From: JAPLDA01 sp043742705
Lineage (GTDB): Bacteria > Bacteroidota > Bacteroidia > AKYH767-A > 2013-40CM-41-45
Direction: 5' to 3'
Length of the DNA stretch: 38,844 nucleotides
Assembly (NCBI GenBank): GCA_043742705.1
Contig: JAYTXY010000123.1
Span: 1-38,844 of the forward strand
In this document: positions 1-8,312 of the stretch, piece after piece
How positions within the stretch are numbered: the stretch's first letter is position 1
Layout of the letters: every line of letters starts with the position of its first letter
The notes under the pieces: model-generated
What the model saw: only the letters and a program-made list of their open reading frames with translations
Databases searched by the model: none
Told to the model about the DNA's origin: nothing
Program-made: the position numbers and the translations under genes

Positions 1-1
1 A

Positions 2-2671
2 TCACCGTTTATTCACCAATATTTTTTCCTTCACAGTTTCACTTCCAGAGACAATGGAGATAATGTAAGCACTGTTCCTGTTGTAAGAAGAAGGATCAAT
101 ATTGAGTTCAATTTCCTTTTTATCTTTTGAAATTTTTGCAGAGGTTGTTACTTCTTTCCCTGACAAATCCTGAACAATTATCTTCACATCATTGAGATCT
201 GCTCCATTCTTATCAATAAAAATAGAATTTCCTTCCGAAGGATTTGGAAAAACTTTGTAATCAGAATGAGTTGCATTCATGTAAATATGCACTGCTTCAG
301 AATAGCTTGAGCTACCGTCATAATTGGTTTGCTCTAAACGATAATATGAATCTCCTGTTAAAGGATGCTCATCCGTTATCTCATAATATAAAAGTGATGT
401 ACTGTTTCCAGCCCCGTCTTTATATAAAATAGAATCATACTTAATTCCGTCTACAGATCTTTCAACTGTGAAATAATCATTACTGATTTCAGAAGCTGTT
501 GTCCATTTACAAACAACACTGAAATCAAATGCTTTCGCCTTGAAACTCAAAAGTTCAATCGGCATAGGGCCCGGAGGGAAACCCAATGCAAATTTTGTTT
601 TGAAAGAAGTAATCGCAGATGATGTAATGTTCCCGGTAATGTTTGCTGTTGCAGAACCTCCGAGGTCAAGCCAGTTTGAACTTCCATCGTCATGAACTAC
701 GCTCACATTCGTCATGTCTGCAACTCCGTCATCCGTATCATAGTAAAGCTGAATGGATCCTGTGCTGTAGTTCGGAACATTTTGCCGCACGAAATTCACG
801 TAACGGACATTTGAAACTCTTGCTAATGCAGGAGGAAGACTATAACCCAGCGCTGTCGCAGGAGAATTGATGACCTCTCCCTGGTAGGTCACGGATACAC
901 CATTGGTATGATCCACGTTCAACACAACAGGTCTGTAAGATGATCCTCTTCCGATTGGATAGATTCTGCTCGTTGGCACTGCTGTTGCCACGGTATGTTT
1001 CATCGGACCATCCACGTAAGAATTTACTGAACCGATTGTCGCACTTGCTGAGGATGTGCAGGTAAGAATCGCAGATGATGACGTGATCAGTTTTCCGGAG
1101 GACATTGTAAGAACTTTTGAAACCCTTTGCTGGCTGGCAAGTGTAACGTCAGCAGACGATGCCATGGTAAGGTTGTAAAATGTAGTGATGGAACTTCCTC
1201 CGATTAACTGCGGAGAAGAACCAGTCAGTGTTACAGTTCCGCTTCTTGGCGTAAAGAGTCCGTCACAATAAAAAGCATACGATCCGCTGTTGGTGGAAGT
1301 CAGGGTCATGTTTTTAGTATCTCCCGGAACTCCCTGAATGGAGCGGATGTCCATGATCTTATTCACGTCAATAAATAAACTCAACAGCATAAAGTCTGAC
1401 GTTGAACTCTTCGTTGTCTGAAGTTCGATGACTGAACCCGAAGCTCCAGTCACTTTAAAATTCGGCTGAACTACTCCGGAAAACGGCATGAAGTCAAAAG
1501 TGGTTCCGCTTGGCGTGGCATTGTCACCGAATTGAACTGTTCCTCCTGTACATGTTACAACTCCGTTTGTTCCGCAAATAGCAAAGTCCACATTCGTTCC
1601 ACCGGAAAGATTATGCTTTTCACAAATGATGGTTCCTCCGCTCATTTCAAAAATACTTCCAGGCAAATCGTTCTGATAAAAAACTCCCTGAGAAGTTCCG
1701 GAAGAACCGTTGTTTAAGAGGATGGTTCCTCCTGTTATTTTAAAACTAAAAGGATCGCTGAGGTTGTTATAGATTCCTCCGTATGCATCAAGCATTCCGG
1801 AAGAGACTTCAAGATATGGGATAACAATTCCGGGTTGACGATATATTAATCCATTGCTACCAACAGTTGTTCCTATGTAAACATTTCCTCCGCTTACATA
1901 CAAAGCACCTTCTAAAAAACAACTGTTGGTGTTCGGACTAAACCAAACGGTTCCTTGCGGAACTTTGAAGACCACTGTTTCGCTGATCACAAAATTCGCG
2001 GCAGCAGCAGCATTCACTGAATAGCTACTGCTGTTATTGTGAATGAAAGTTCCAATTGTTGTAACCAGTGAAAAAATTCCCGCTTCAAAAGAAGTAGACA
2101 GAACTTCAAGATAATTGGAAACGGAAGATTTGCTAAGCGTAACAGTGTAGAGGGACCATGTTCCCGAACCTGACACCACAGTATTTGTTGCGCCATTGAA
2201 TTGTATGTTCACTCTGTCGTTGGCATCAAACACCAAATCGACAATTCCATTGTTGACAAGGTTTCCTCCCATTTTCAGTGTATGTGTTCGCGTACTGTTA
2301 CTGTTGTAAAACAATTTTGCACCGTTGTTTATGGTAATGTCTCCGCTAACGGTGAGCGTAAAACTTCCTGTACTTCCAAACTGAAGAATTCCGGAAGCGC
2401 CTTGTCCGATGTTGATCCGTGAACATGCACTGGTTGTGTTTACAAAGACGGTTATTCCGTTTGCAATATTAACAGTATCACCTGCTACAGGAAAACTTGA
2501 AGCAGCAGGACCGGCATATGTAACCGTTGACCAGGAACTATTAACGCTCCAGTTCGCTCCGCTGCTGCGTGAATAATAGTTAGTAGCATTTATGTGTAAC
2601 GACAGGAAAAAAAATACGATGACCAGACTTATCCCACAACCATTCTTGACTCCAAATTCCCTGCGTACCAT
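2..2671 (-). CDS. Secreted T9SS cargo protein with type A C-terminal sorting domain
   Basis: Predicted 889-residue exported protein. The N-terminus (basic MVRREF, then a hydrophobic stretch ending around LHINA) is a signal peptide. The long middle is rich in Ser, Thr, Asn and Gly with repeated GGTI/NNG turns, as in beta-helix or adhesin-like surface proteins of Bacteroidota. From about residue 700 (PIELLSFKAK) comes the linker typical of these proteins, and from about 803 (YKVFPNPSEGN) a type A T9SS sorting domain ending in EKILVNKR. It is expected to cross the outer membrane by T9SS and be anchored or released. The frame stays open upstream to a TTG at 2731, but the ATG at 2671 places the signal peptide correctly and is preferred. 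No enzymatic motif was recognised; substrate and function are unknown. Confidence 0.85.
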   Translation of the reverse strand: MVRREFGVKNGCGISLVIVFFFLSLHINATNYYSRSSGANWSVNSSWSTVTYAGPAASSFPVAGDTVNIANGITVFVNTTSACSRINIGQGASGILQFGSTGSFTLTVSGDITINNGAKLFYNSNSTRTHTLKMGGNLVNNGIVDLVFDANDRVNIQFNGATNTVVSGSGTWSLYTVTLSKSSVSNYLEVLSTSFEAGIFSLVTTIGTFIHNNSSSYSVNAAAAANFVISETVVFKVPQGTVWFSPNTNSCFLEGALYVSGGNVYIGTTVGSNGLIYRQPGIVIPYLEVSSGMLDAYGGIYNNLSDPFSFKITGGTILLNNGSSGTSQGVFYQNDLPGSIFEMSGGTIICEKHNLSGGTNVDFAICGTNGVVTCTGGTVQFGDNATPSGTTFDFMPFSGVVQPNFKVTGASGSVIELQTTKSSTSDFMLLSLFIDVNKIMDIRSIQGVPGDTKNMTLTSTNSGSYAFYCDGLFTPRSGTVTLTGSSPQLIGGSSITTFYNLTMASSADVTLASQQRVSKVLTMSSGKLITSSSAILTCTSSASATIGSVNSYVDGPMKHTVATAVPTSRIYPIGRGSSYRPVVLNVDHTNGVSVTYQGEVINSPATALGYSLPPALARVSNVRYVNFVRQNVPNYSTGSIQLYYDTDDGVADMTNVSVVHDDGSSNWLDLGGSATANITGNITSSAITSFKTKFALGFPPGPMPIELLSFKAKAFDFSVVCKWTTASEISNDYFTVERSVDGIKYDSILYKDGAGNSTSLLYYEITDEHPLTGDSYYRLEQTNYDGSSSYSEAVHIYMNATHSDYKVFPNPSEGNSIFIDKNGADLNDVKIIVQDLSGKEVTTSAKISKDKKEIELNIDPSSYNRNSAYIISIVSGSETVKEKILVNKR

Positions 2672-3065
2672 CGCCTTCGTCTTTTCATTCTTCCGTGCTT
2701 CCCTTTCTCTTATCTCAAGCCATGTTGACAACCGTCAATCCATAGATGAAGCCTCTTGTAAAGATCACCCTCTATTGACGGGGGTTGCAGCCGCATCCTG
2801 ATACCGATTACCGATGTAAGGTTTTAGAGTTTCGTGAACAGTAAACACTCAAAAAACCAAAGCGTTACAATTTCAAAGAAAAAAAATCAAAAAAATCAAT
2901 CGCGGAAAAGTGTAATCACTGGTCCGAAAGACTAAGAAATCGGATTCGTGGACTTCATATTGACTACAATATGTTCTACTAAACAGAATCAAACATTAAT
3001 AAAAATATATATGCCTGGAATCAGAATCCCTCTGACTTCAATAATACGATGGTGTCACAGTTTCG
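2672..3065. other. Long intergenic region with a possible structured leader
   Basis: This is the only gap over 300 bases; it separates the divergent T9SS cargo gene and the porin gene. The part next to the cargo gene (2672-2820) has a higher GC content and holds short inverted repeats: TTGAC/GTCAA at 2725-2738 and ACCC/GGGT at 2767-2785. It also has a repeated ACCGAT at 2803-2815, so it could be a structured 5' leader of the minus-strand gene. Further out are A-rich tracts (2875-2900) and a 7-bp palindrome CATATTG/CAATATG at 2956-2973. No tRNA, known riboswitch or convincing small gene was recognised. Confidence 0.4.
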
Positions 3066-3144
3066 ATTTCGGAATTCGGATTGCCAAAATTTCGAATTGC
3101 CCCTTACGTTAAATCCGAAATTTTCAATCCGCAATCCGCAATTG
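3066..3144. repeat. Imperfect inverted repeat built of AATCCG words
   Basis: The left arm (3066-3099) and right arm (3111-3144) are about 34 bases each and are imperfect reverse complements, sharing the core CGGATTG...AAAATTTCG. The right arm contains CAATCCGCAATCCGCAATT, a tandem of a 7-base word. It ends just before the -33 element of the porin promoter. It resembles dispersed intergenic repeats of Bacteroidota; function unknown. Confidence 0.65.
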
Positions 3145-3147
3145 TTT

Positions 3148-3180
3148 TTTGAATAGCTTCATCATTTTCCCATACATTTG
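3148..3180 (+). promoter_or_regulatory. Bacteroidota-type promoter for the porin gene
   Basis: TTTG at 3148-3151 and TACATTTG at 3173-3180 match the -33 TTTG and -7 TAnnTTTG consensus of Bacteroidota primary sigma factor promoters, with 21 bases between. The ATG follows 27 bases after the -7 box, leaving a short 5' leader. Confidence 0.6.
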
Positions 3181-3207
3181 CCAACTTAAACCGAAACTGC
3201 CGGATTG

Positions 3208-5124
3208 ATGAAATTCAGGATTTTAATATTTTTTCTTCTTGCTTCATTTCCATTTTTAACTGCGAGTGCCTCTCCGGAAGACACAGCTAAAAAAGAGGTT
3301 AAAATTCCAACGCTGATAAAGTACATTCATGGAAATGCATTTTCATCGCCACAGCTTTCGTTTAATTCGCTGGATACTTCATTGACGGGTGTTGAAATCA
3401 TTAATCCTTCCATCGGAAAGCATTACAATAATCTTTCAAATCTCGGAAGCGCTTCTTCACCACAATTGTTTCAACCGGCAAGCAATCTATTTACCGAAAC
3501 AGGATTTCATTCCTTTGATCTTTACCTTATTCATCCTGAAAAGATCCGTTACTTTAAAACCAACAAAGCTTATTCTGAAATCAACTATCATCTTGCAGGA
3601 GGGAAAGAACAGCAGATCAATGTTTCGCTTTCAGAAAGTATTTTAAAAAACTGGAACATCGGACTTGATTTTACTCGGCTTGGCGCTCTTGGATATTTAA
3701 AGAATGGAACAACATTTCACAGCAACATCGATTTATACACATGGTTACATTCAGAAAACAACCGTTACAACCTGCTTGCATTTGCATATTGGAATTACAT
3801 TGAAAACAACGTCAATGGGGGAGTCCACAGTGATTCCTTGTATGACAACAGTTCTGTTAGCAATCTTGCTTTACAAGGTTTGCTTGTCAATCTTACGGAT
3901 GCTGAAAGTCATTTTCGTAACCGTGAGTTTTCTTTGAAACAATATTATGACCTGGGATCATACGCAGAAGAAAAAATTACTGACTCTACAACGTCACGGA
4001 AATTTAAACCGTCAGCAAGAATTGAACATGCAATCAGTCTGAAAACAAGTTCATTTTCATACCTGGACAATAGTTCCGGAAGCTACTATCAAAATTCTTA
4101 TTACACTTCCTCAACGCTCGACTCGCTTCATTTCTATGATTTGAGAAACAAGGTTTCTTTTTCTTCTCTTCTCAATACTAAAAACAGTTCAGACAGTTCC
4201 GGTTCAATCTATTATTCACTAGGACTCGAACACCAATGGTTTCGTTATTCTCAACTGGCAAAGACGGATCTCTTTTTCTTAGACTCAATTCTGACAAACA
4301 CGTCTGTTTTTGCAACTGTGAGCAACCTCTACGATGAAAATAAATTTCATTGGAAGATAAACGGATCCTATCTCTTTGCCGGAGAAAATAAAGCAGATTA
4401 CAAAGGAGAAGTATTCATTCATTCACCGTTAAGTCATTTCGGATATTTGAATCTTTCAGGACAAATTCTTCTCAGGTCGCCTGATTTTATTTTCCAGCGT
4501 TACTATTCCAATCACTTTATCTGGAAGAATGTTTTTGAAAAAAGTTCGATCAAAGTTCTCACTGCAGAATATTCTTTTCCAAAATACCAACTCTCGATCG
4601 GAGCCAACCTGACTTCTGTCACCGATTTTCTCCATCTTGATTCAACAGCCGTTCCTACACAGGAGAAAAATGAAATACAAGTCCTGAAATTCTTCCTCAA
4701 CAAAAATTTCAAACTCGGAAAATTTCATTTCAACAACTCCTTCATTACGCAAAAGGTTAACAACGAAGATGCTTTGCATTTACCGGAATTCATTTCAACG
4801 CAATCGCTTTTCTACGAATCTTTTTTCTTTAAAAGTGCTTTGCTCATGCAAATCGGACTTGATCTCCATTTTCATTCTCTTTATTATTCAGACGCATTTA
4901 TGCCGGCAACAGGATTTTTCTATTGGCAGAATGAAAAAAAAACAGGCGGATACGCACTGGCTGATTTTTTCGTCAACTTCAGAATTAAAAGTGCGCGTTT
5001 CTTTGTGAAGCTGGAAAACATCAGCGACAACATCATCGACAAAGGATATTATTTAACTCCGCATTACCCGATGCAAGGAATGACGTTACAGTTTGGTGTG
5101 CGATGGAGGTTTTTTGACCAGTAA
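3208..5124 (+). CDS. Putative outer-membrane porin (Porin_10-like)
   Basis: 638-residue protein with an N-terminal signal peptide (MKFRILIFFLLASFPFLTASA). The rest alternates aromatic and polar residues, in the manner of amphipathic beta-strands. Examples are YNLLAFAYWNYIENN and SIKVLTAEYSFPKY, and the C-terminus GVRWRFFDQ ends in aromatic residues as in beta-barrels. Length and the GYYLTPHYPMQG region near the end resemble the Bacteroidota putative porin family (Porin_10, PF14121), expected in the outer membrane for passive uptake. ATG 3208 is chosen over the immediately preceding TTG at 3205. It has its own promoter, and the next gene is convergent. Family assignment is from memory of the pattern; transported solutes are unknown. 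Confidence 0.75.
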   Translation: MKFRILIFFLLASFPFLTASASPEDTAKKEVKIPTLIKYIHGNAFSSPQLSFNSLDTSLTGVEIINPSIGKHYNNLSNLGSASSPQLFQPASNLFTETGFHSFDLYLIHPEKIRYFKTNKAYSEINYHLAGGKEQQINVSLSESILKNWNIGLDFTRLGALGYLKNGTTFHSNIDLYTWLHSENNRYNLLAFAYWNYIENNVNGGVHSDSLYDNSSVSNLALQGLLVNLTDAESHFRNREFSLKQYYDLGSYAEEKITDSTTSRKFKPSARIEHAISLKTSSFSYLDNSSGSYYQNSYYTSSTLDSLHFYDLRNKVSFSSLLNTKNSSDSSGSIYYSLGLEHQWFRYSQLAKTDLFFLDSILTNTSVFATVSNLYDENKFHWKINGSYLFAGENKADYKGEVFIHSPLSHFGYLNLSGQILLRSPDFIFQRYYSNHFIWKNVFEKSSIKVLTAEYSFPKYQLSIGANLTSVTDFLHLDSTAVPTQEKNEIQVLKFFLNKNFKLGKFHFNNSFITQKVNNEDALHLPEFISTQSLFYESFFFKSALLMQIGLDLHFHSLYYSDAFMPATGFFYWQNEKKTGGYALADFFVNFRIKSARFFVKLENISDNIIDKGYYLTPHYPMQGMTLQFGVRWRFFDQ

Positions 5125-5128
5125 AGGT

Positions 5129-5160
5129 GAGAGTCAAGAGTAAAGACACAAGAATCAAGA
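5129..5160. repeat. TCAAGA-word intergenic repeat
   Basis: GAGAGTCAAGAG (5129-5140) followed by AAGACACAAGAATCAAGA. The same 12-mer occurs in reverse complement at 15999-16010, again with degenerate AAGAATCA words beside it. It lies between the convergent porin and AsnB-like genes. No protein-coding role is apparent. Confidence 0.5.
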
Positions 5161-5198
5161 CTTACTTTTGCGTCAGCCAATAAGAAACTCAAAGCTGA

Positions 5199-6458
5199 TC
5201 ACGTCTTTTGTTTTTTCTTTTTTGCTGCCGGAAACAAAATGTTGTTGAGGATCAAACGGTAGCCGGGAGAGTTTGGATGCAAGGCAAGATCTGTCTGAGG
5301 ATCGCCAACCTGGTGCTGATAATCTTCAGGATCATGCCCACTGTAAAAAGTCCAGGTTCCCTTTCCATATTCACCGTGAATGTAACGTGCTTCATCAGCG
5401 GCTTTGTTATCGCCCAATATCAGCACTTCAGGTTTTACGAATTTCTTCTTGAACGCTGTGGTTTGTCCCATGAAGCCTTTGATTACCTGCTCATGATTCT
5501 GGCACAACATGCTCGGAACCTGATCCCACTTTGCTGAAAATTCAAAGAGAGTAAAAAAATCTTCTGTACGGCTTATCTTTCTTTCAGGTGGTTCATTGTC
5601 AATTTCAGAAAACTCATAAATGTTCGGATTGGTAATGAGGTTATAGTTTCTGAAAGCAAAACATTTTGAGAAATCAAGTTTCGAATTTTGTTGCGGATCA
5701 GCACCGTCACCGTCAAACATGGATTCGCAGATATCCACTCCTTCCGCAGCAAGAGCAATGTCATAACTATCCGTTGCCGAACACATGGCAAAAAGAAATC
5801 CTCCTCCTGAAGTAAAATCACGAATCTTCTGAGCAACAGCCAATTTCATCTGCGACACTTTCTTAAACCCAAGTTTGTGCGCCATCTCCTCCTGCAACCT
5901 TACATCTTCCTGGTACCATGGAGCATTGCGGTAAGCAAACCAAAACCGTCCGTACTGACCGGTAAAATCCTCGTGATGAAGATGCAGCCAATCATACTTC
6001 GGCAAAATTCCTGACATTACTTCTTCATCATAAACAAGATCGTATGGAATCTCAGCATACGTGAGAGCCATCGTCACCGCATCATCCCACGGCCTTTTAT
6101 TTTTTGGTGAATAGACAGCAACCTTTGGCGCTTTCTCGAGAGATACAACATCCATGTTCACTTCAGGATTTGAAATCTCAGTAAGAATGGCCGCGGCTTG
6201 TACACTTGCAATTACCTGGTAGGTAACTCCGCGTATTGCACACTCTTTTTCAAAAACAGAAATGTCATCAATCATGAAACTTCCGCCTTTGTAATTCAGC
6301 AGCCACTGGACTTTTACATCCTGCTGTAAAACAGAATAAGCAATGCCGTATGCTTTAAGATGATTCTTCTGCGTTTCATCCATCGGAATCAGAATATACG
6401 CAGCTTGTAAGCGGAAAGCCACAACCACAAAGGCAATCAGAAGGATTAGTTTTTTCAT
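5199..6458 (-). CDS. Secreted protein of the Bacteroidota 'asparagine synthetase B'-named family
   Basis: 419 residues with a clear signal peptide (MKKLILLIAFVVVAFRLQAA), starting at ATG 6458; a TTG seven codons upstream is less likely. Motifs such as LIPMDETQKNHLKAYGIAY, LHLHHEDFTGQYG, GGGFLFAMCSATDSYDIAL, SGHDPEDYQHQVGDP and the C-terminal FPAAKKKKQKT are characteristic of a conserved Bacteroidota family. Databases often label it asparagine synthetase B. An exported protein without an N-terminal Cys nucleophile or ATP-pyrophosphatase motif cannot be a normal asparagine synthetase. The GGGFLFAMCSATDS region may be a glutamine-amidotransferase-like fold with Cys in nucleophile position, which is an inference. 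True function is unknown; the periplasm is the likely location. Confidence 0.7.
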   Translation of the reverse strand: MKKLILLIAFVVVAFRLQAAYILIPMDETQKNHLKAYGIAYSVLQQDVKVQWLLNYKGGSFMIDDISVFEKECAIRGVTYQVIASVQAAAILTEISNPEVNMDVVSLEKAPKVAVYSPKNKRPWDDAVTMALTYAEIPYDLVYDEEVMSGILPKYDWLHLHHEDFTGQYGRFWFAYRNAPWYQEDVRLQEEMAHKLGFKKVSQMKLAVAQKIRDFTSGGGFLFAMCSATDSYDIALAAEGVDICESMFDGDGADPQQNSKLDFSKCFAFRNYNLITNPNIYEFSEIDNEPPERKISRTEDFFTLFEFSAKWDQVPSMLCQNHEQVIKGFMGQTTAFKKKFVKPEVLILGDNKAADEARYIHGEYGKGTWTFYSGHDPEDYQHQVGDPQTDLALHPNSPGYRLILNNILFPAAKKKKQKT

Positions 6459-6562
6459 CGGAGTTAACAAAGATAACAAAGAAGTTTCATGCGCTTCTTA
6501 CGATAAGAATGCATAAAAGTAAACGTGAAGGATGAAGAAAAATTGAATTGTTAAATCGTTGA

Positions 6563-8104
6563 TCAAAAAGGATCAGGCTCATCACCCATGTCGTTCATTC
6601 TTGAGCCGACAATGATGCGGTTGGACTGGTAATCCACGATAGATCCACTCGGAGTTTCCGGGTTTTCGTTGTATTCAAGATCCGTGAACTTGGCAAGACG
6701 GTCAATGAATTTGAGTTTCACTGTCTCCAATCCTCCATTACGGTGCTTGGCGATGATGATTTCGGCAGTACCTCGTGTAGGTTTATTCTCTTCATCAAAA
6801 TCGATCTTGTAATACTCAGGACGGTAAATGAAAAGAACCATATCAGCATCCTGTTCAATCGCTCCTGATTCTCGAAGGTCAGACAATTGCGGACGCTTGA
6901 TTCCGCCACGAGATTCAACAGCACGACTCAACTGCGACAAAGCAAGAATCGGAACGTTCAGTTCTTTTGCAATCGCTTTCAGTGAACGTGAGATCGAACT
7001 GATTTCCTGTTCGCGGTTTCCTGATTTTGAATCCACATCTGAACGCATGAGCTGAAGATAATCCACTACAATCAATTCAATGTCGTGCTGCACTTTCAGT
7101 CTTCTGCATTTTGAGCGCAAGTCAAATATTGACAACGCAGGAGTATCATCAATGTAAATTGGTGCTTCAGAAAGTTTGCCTGTCATTGAAACAAGTTGTT
7201 GCCACTCGACAGGATTCAATTGTCCTTTCTTTAACTTCTCAGCAGGAATTCCGGTCTCCGATGCAATCATCCGTTGCACCAACTGAACAGAAGACATTTC
7301 AAGAGAGAAGAAAGCGATTGGCTTTTTAAAGCCAACGGCTGCGTTGATAGCGAGAGAAAGTACGAATGCTGTTTTTCCCATACCCGGACGTGCAGCCACA
7401 ACAACCAAATCAGATTTTTGCCAGCCCGATGTAATGCGATCCAATGCTGAGAAGCCGGATTGAACTCCGGTAATTCCTGTTCCATGTTTCCGCGCAGCTT
7501 CAATTTGCTTGTATGCTTCGCTCACCATCGAACTCATCTCCTGATAATTCCTGCGGATATTTCCTTGTGCTACATCAAAAAGATTTTTTTCCGCACGATC
7601 GAGAAGGAAGAAAATATCAGATGTGTCTTCGTATGCATCTTTGATGGTTTCGGAAGAAATACGGATCAACTCACGTTGAATGTGCTTCTGCAAAATGATC
7701 CGTGCATGATATTCAATGTTTGCAGCAGATGCAACGCGGCTTGTCAATTGTGTAATTGCAAATGGTCCGCCGACAAGATCAAGTTCACCACTTCCTTTTA
7801 ATTCATTCGTAACCGTGAGGATGTCGATCGGTTCCGATTTTTCAAACAGCCTTTTGATCGCATGAAAAATCATTCGGTGAGAATCCTTGTAAAAAGATTC
7901 CGGACGAAGAATGTCTATCACTGAAGTCAAAGCATCCTTCTCAAGCATCAGTGCACCAAGAACAGCTTCTTCCAGATCAACGGCTTGTGGCGGCAGTTTT
8001 CCGAATGTGCTCACAAGCTGCGACTGGTAAGACGACTTACTTGTCATCTTCCTACGTGTCGAAGTTGCTTCTCCTGTATTAAACGGCTCCCCTGACTCTA
8101 CCAT
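6563..8104 (-). CDS. dnaB: Replicative DNA helicase DnaB
   Basis: 513-residue hexameric 5'-3' helicase of the replisome, unwinding DNA ahead of the polymerase and interacting with primase. The DnaB N-terminal domain begins at LPPQAVDLEEAVLGALML (about residue 37). The RecA-like C-terminal domain contains Walker A ARPGMGKTAF, Walker B IELIVVDYLQLM, the ALSQLSRAVESR segment and the DLRESGAIEQDAD motif with the arginine finger region. Length and order fit full-length DnaB and no intein is present. About 36 poorly conserved residues precede the N-domain. ATG 8104 is used; a TACATTTG box ends four bases before it. The following AsnB-like gene, about 100 bases downstream, may be transcribed independently. 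Confidence 0.97.
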   Translation of the reverse strand: MVESGEPFNTGEATSTRRKMTSKSSYQSQLVSTFGKLPPQAVDLEEAVLGALMLEKDALTSVIDILRPESFYKDSHRMIFHAIKRLFEKSEPIDILTVTNELKGSGELDLVGGPFAITQLTSRVASAANIEYHARIILQKHIQRELIRISSETIKDAYEDTSDIFFLLDRAEKNLFDVAQGNIRRNYQEMSSMVSEAYKQIEAARKHGTGITGVQSGFSALDRITSGWQKSDLVVVAARPGMGKTAFVLSLAINAAVGFKKPIAFFSLEMSSVQLVQRMIASETGIPAEKLKKGQLNPVEWQQLVSMTGKLSEAPIYIDDTPALSIFDLRSKCRRLKVQHDIELIVVDYLQLMRSDVDSKSGNREQEISSISRSLKAIAKELNVPILALSQLSRAVESRGGIKRPQLSDLRESGAIEQDADMVLFIYRPEYYKIDFDEENKPTRGTAEIIIAKHRNGGLETVKLKFIDRLAKFTDLEYNENPETPSGSIVDYQSNRIIVGSRMNDMGDEPDPF

Positions 8105-8108
8105 AAAT

Positions 8109-8116
8109 CAAATGTA
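8109..8116 (-). promoter_or_regulatory. Possible -7 box directly before dnaB
   Basis: On the minus strand this reads TACATTTG, matching TAnnTTTG, and is followed by only ATTT before the ATG. If used, the transcript would start at or next to the start codon. No clear -33 TTTG lies at the usual distance, so this may be chance. Confidence 0.35.
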
Positions 8117-8227
8117 ATGAATGAAACGTTTTTCTGATCCCGTAATGGAAAATAATTTGCACCAATTCCGCTTCAGAAGTATTTTTAAAAAGGGATGCGA
8201 AACTAAATAAATCTTCATCCCTTTGCC

Positions 8228-8255
8228 TTGTTGTTGAAAACTAAATTTAATTTTG
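8228..8255 (+). promoter_or_regulatory. Promoter of the lipoprotein gene
   Basis: TAATTTTG at 8248-8255 matches the TAnnTTTG -7 consensus. TTG triplets at 8228-8236 supply possible -33 elements, the first 17 bases upstream. The ATG at 8313 is 57 bases after the -7 box. Confidence 0.45.
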
Positions 8256-8312
8256 TCTAACCAAATTTTTTCTTACATGATTTACAAAAACTTAACTGTT
8301 AAGTAAAACTAA

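Noticed and set aside
177..188. Asn182 in place of Walker B Asp in the AAA+ protein as a sign of inactivation (residue positions, gene at 13174-14649)
   Set aside because: As recalled, INELPDL is the usual form in this Bacteroidota subfamily, and the following Glu and sensor motifs are intact.
2672..2731. Extension of the T9SS cargo gene to a TTG start at 2731
   Set aside because: It puts 20 charged residues before the signal peptide; ATG 2671 gives a normal signal peptide.
2956..2973. CATATTG/CAATATG palindrome as a terminator
   Set aside because: It is short, AT-rich and has no T tract, and it lies between divergent genes where no transcript should end.
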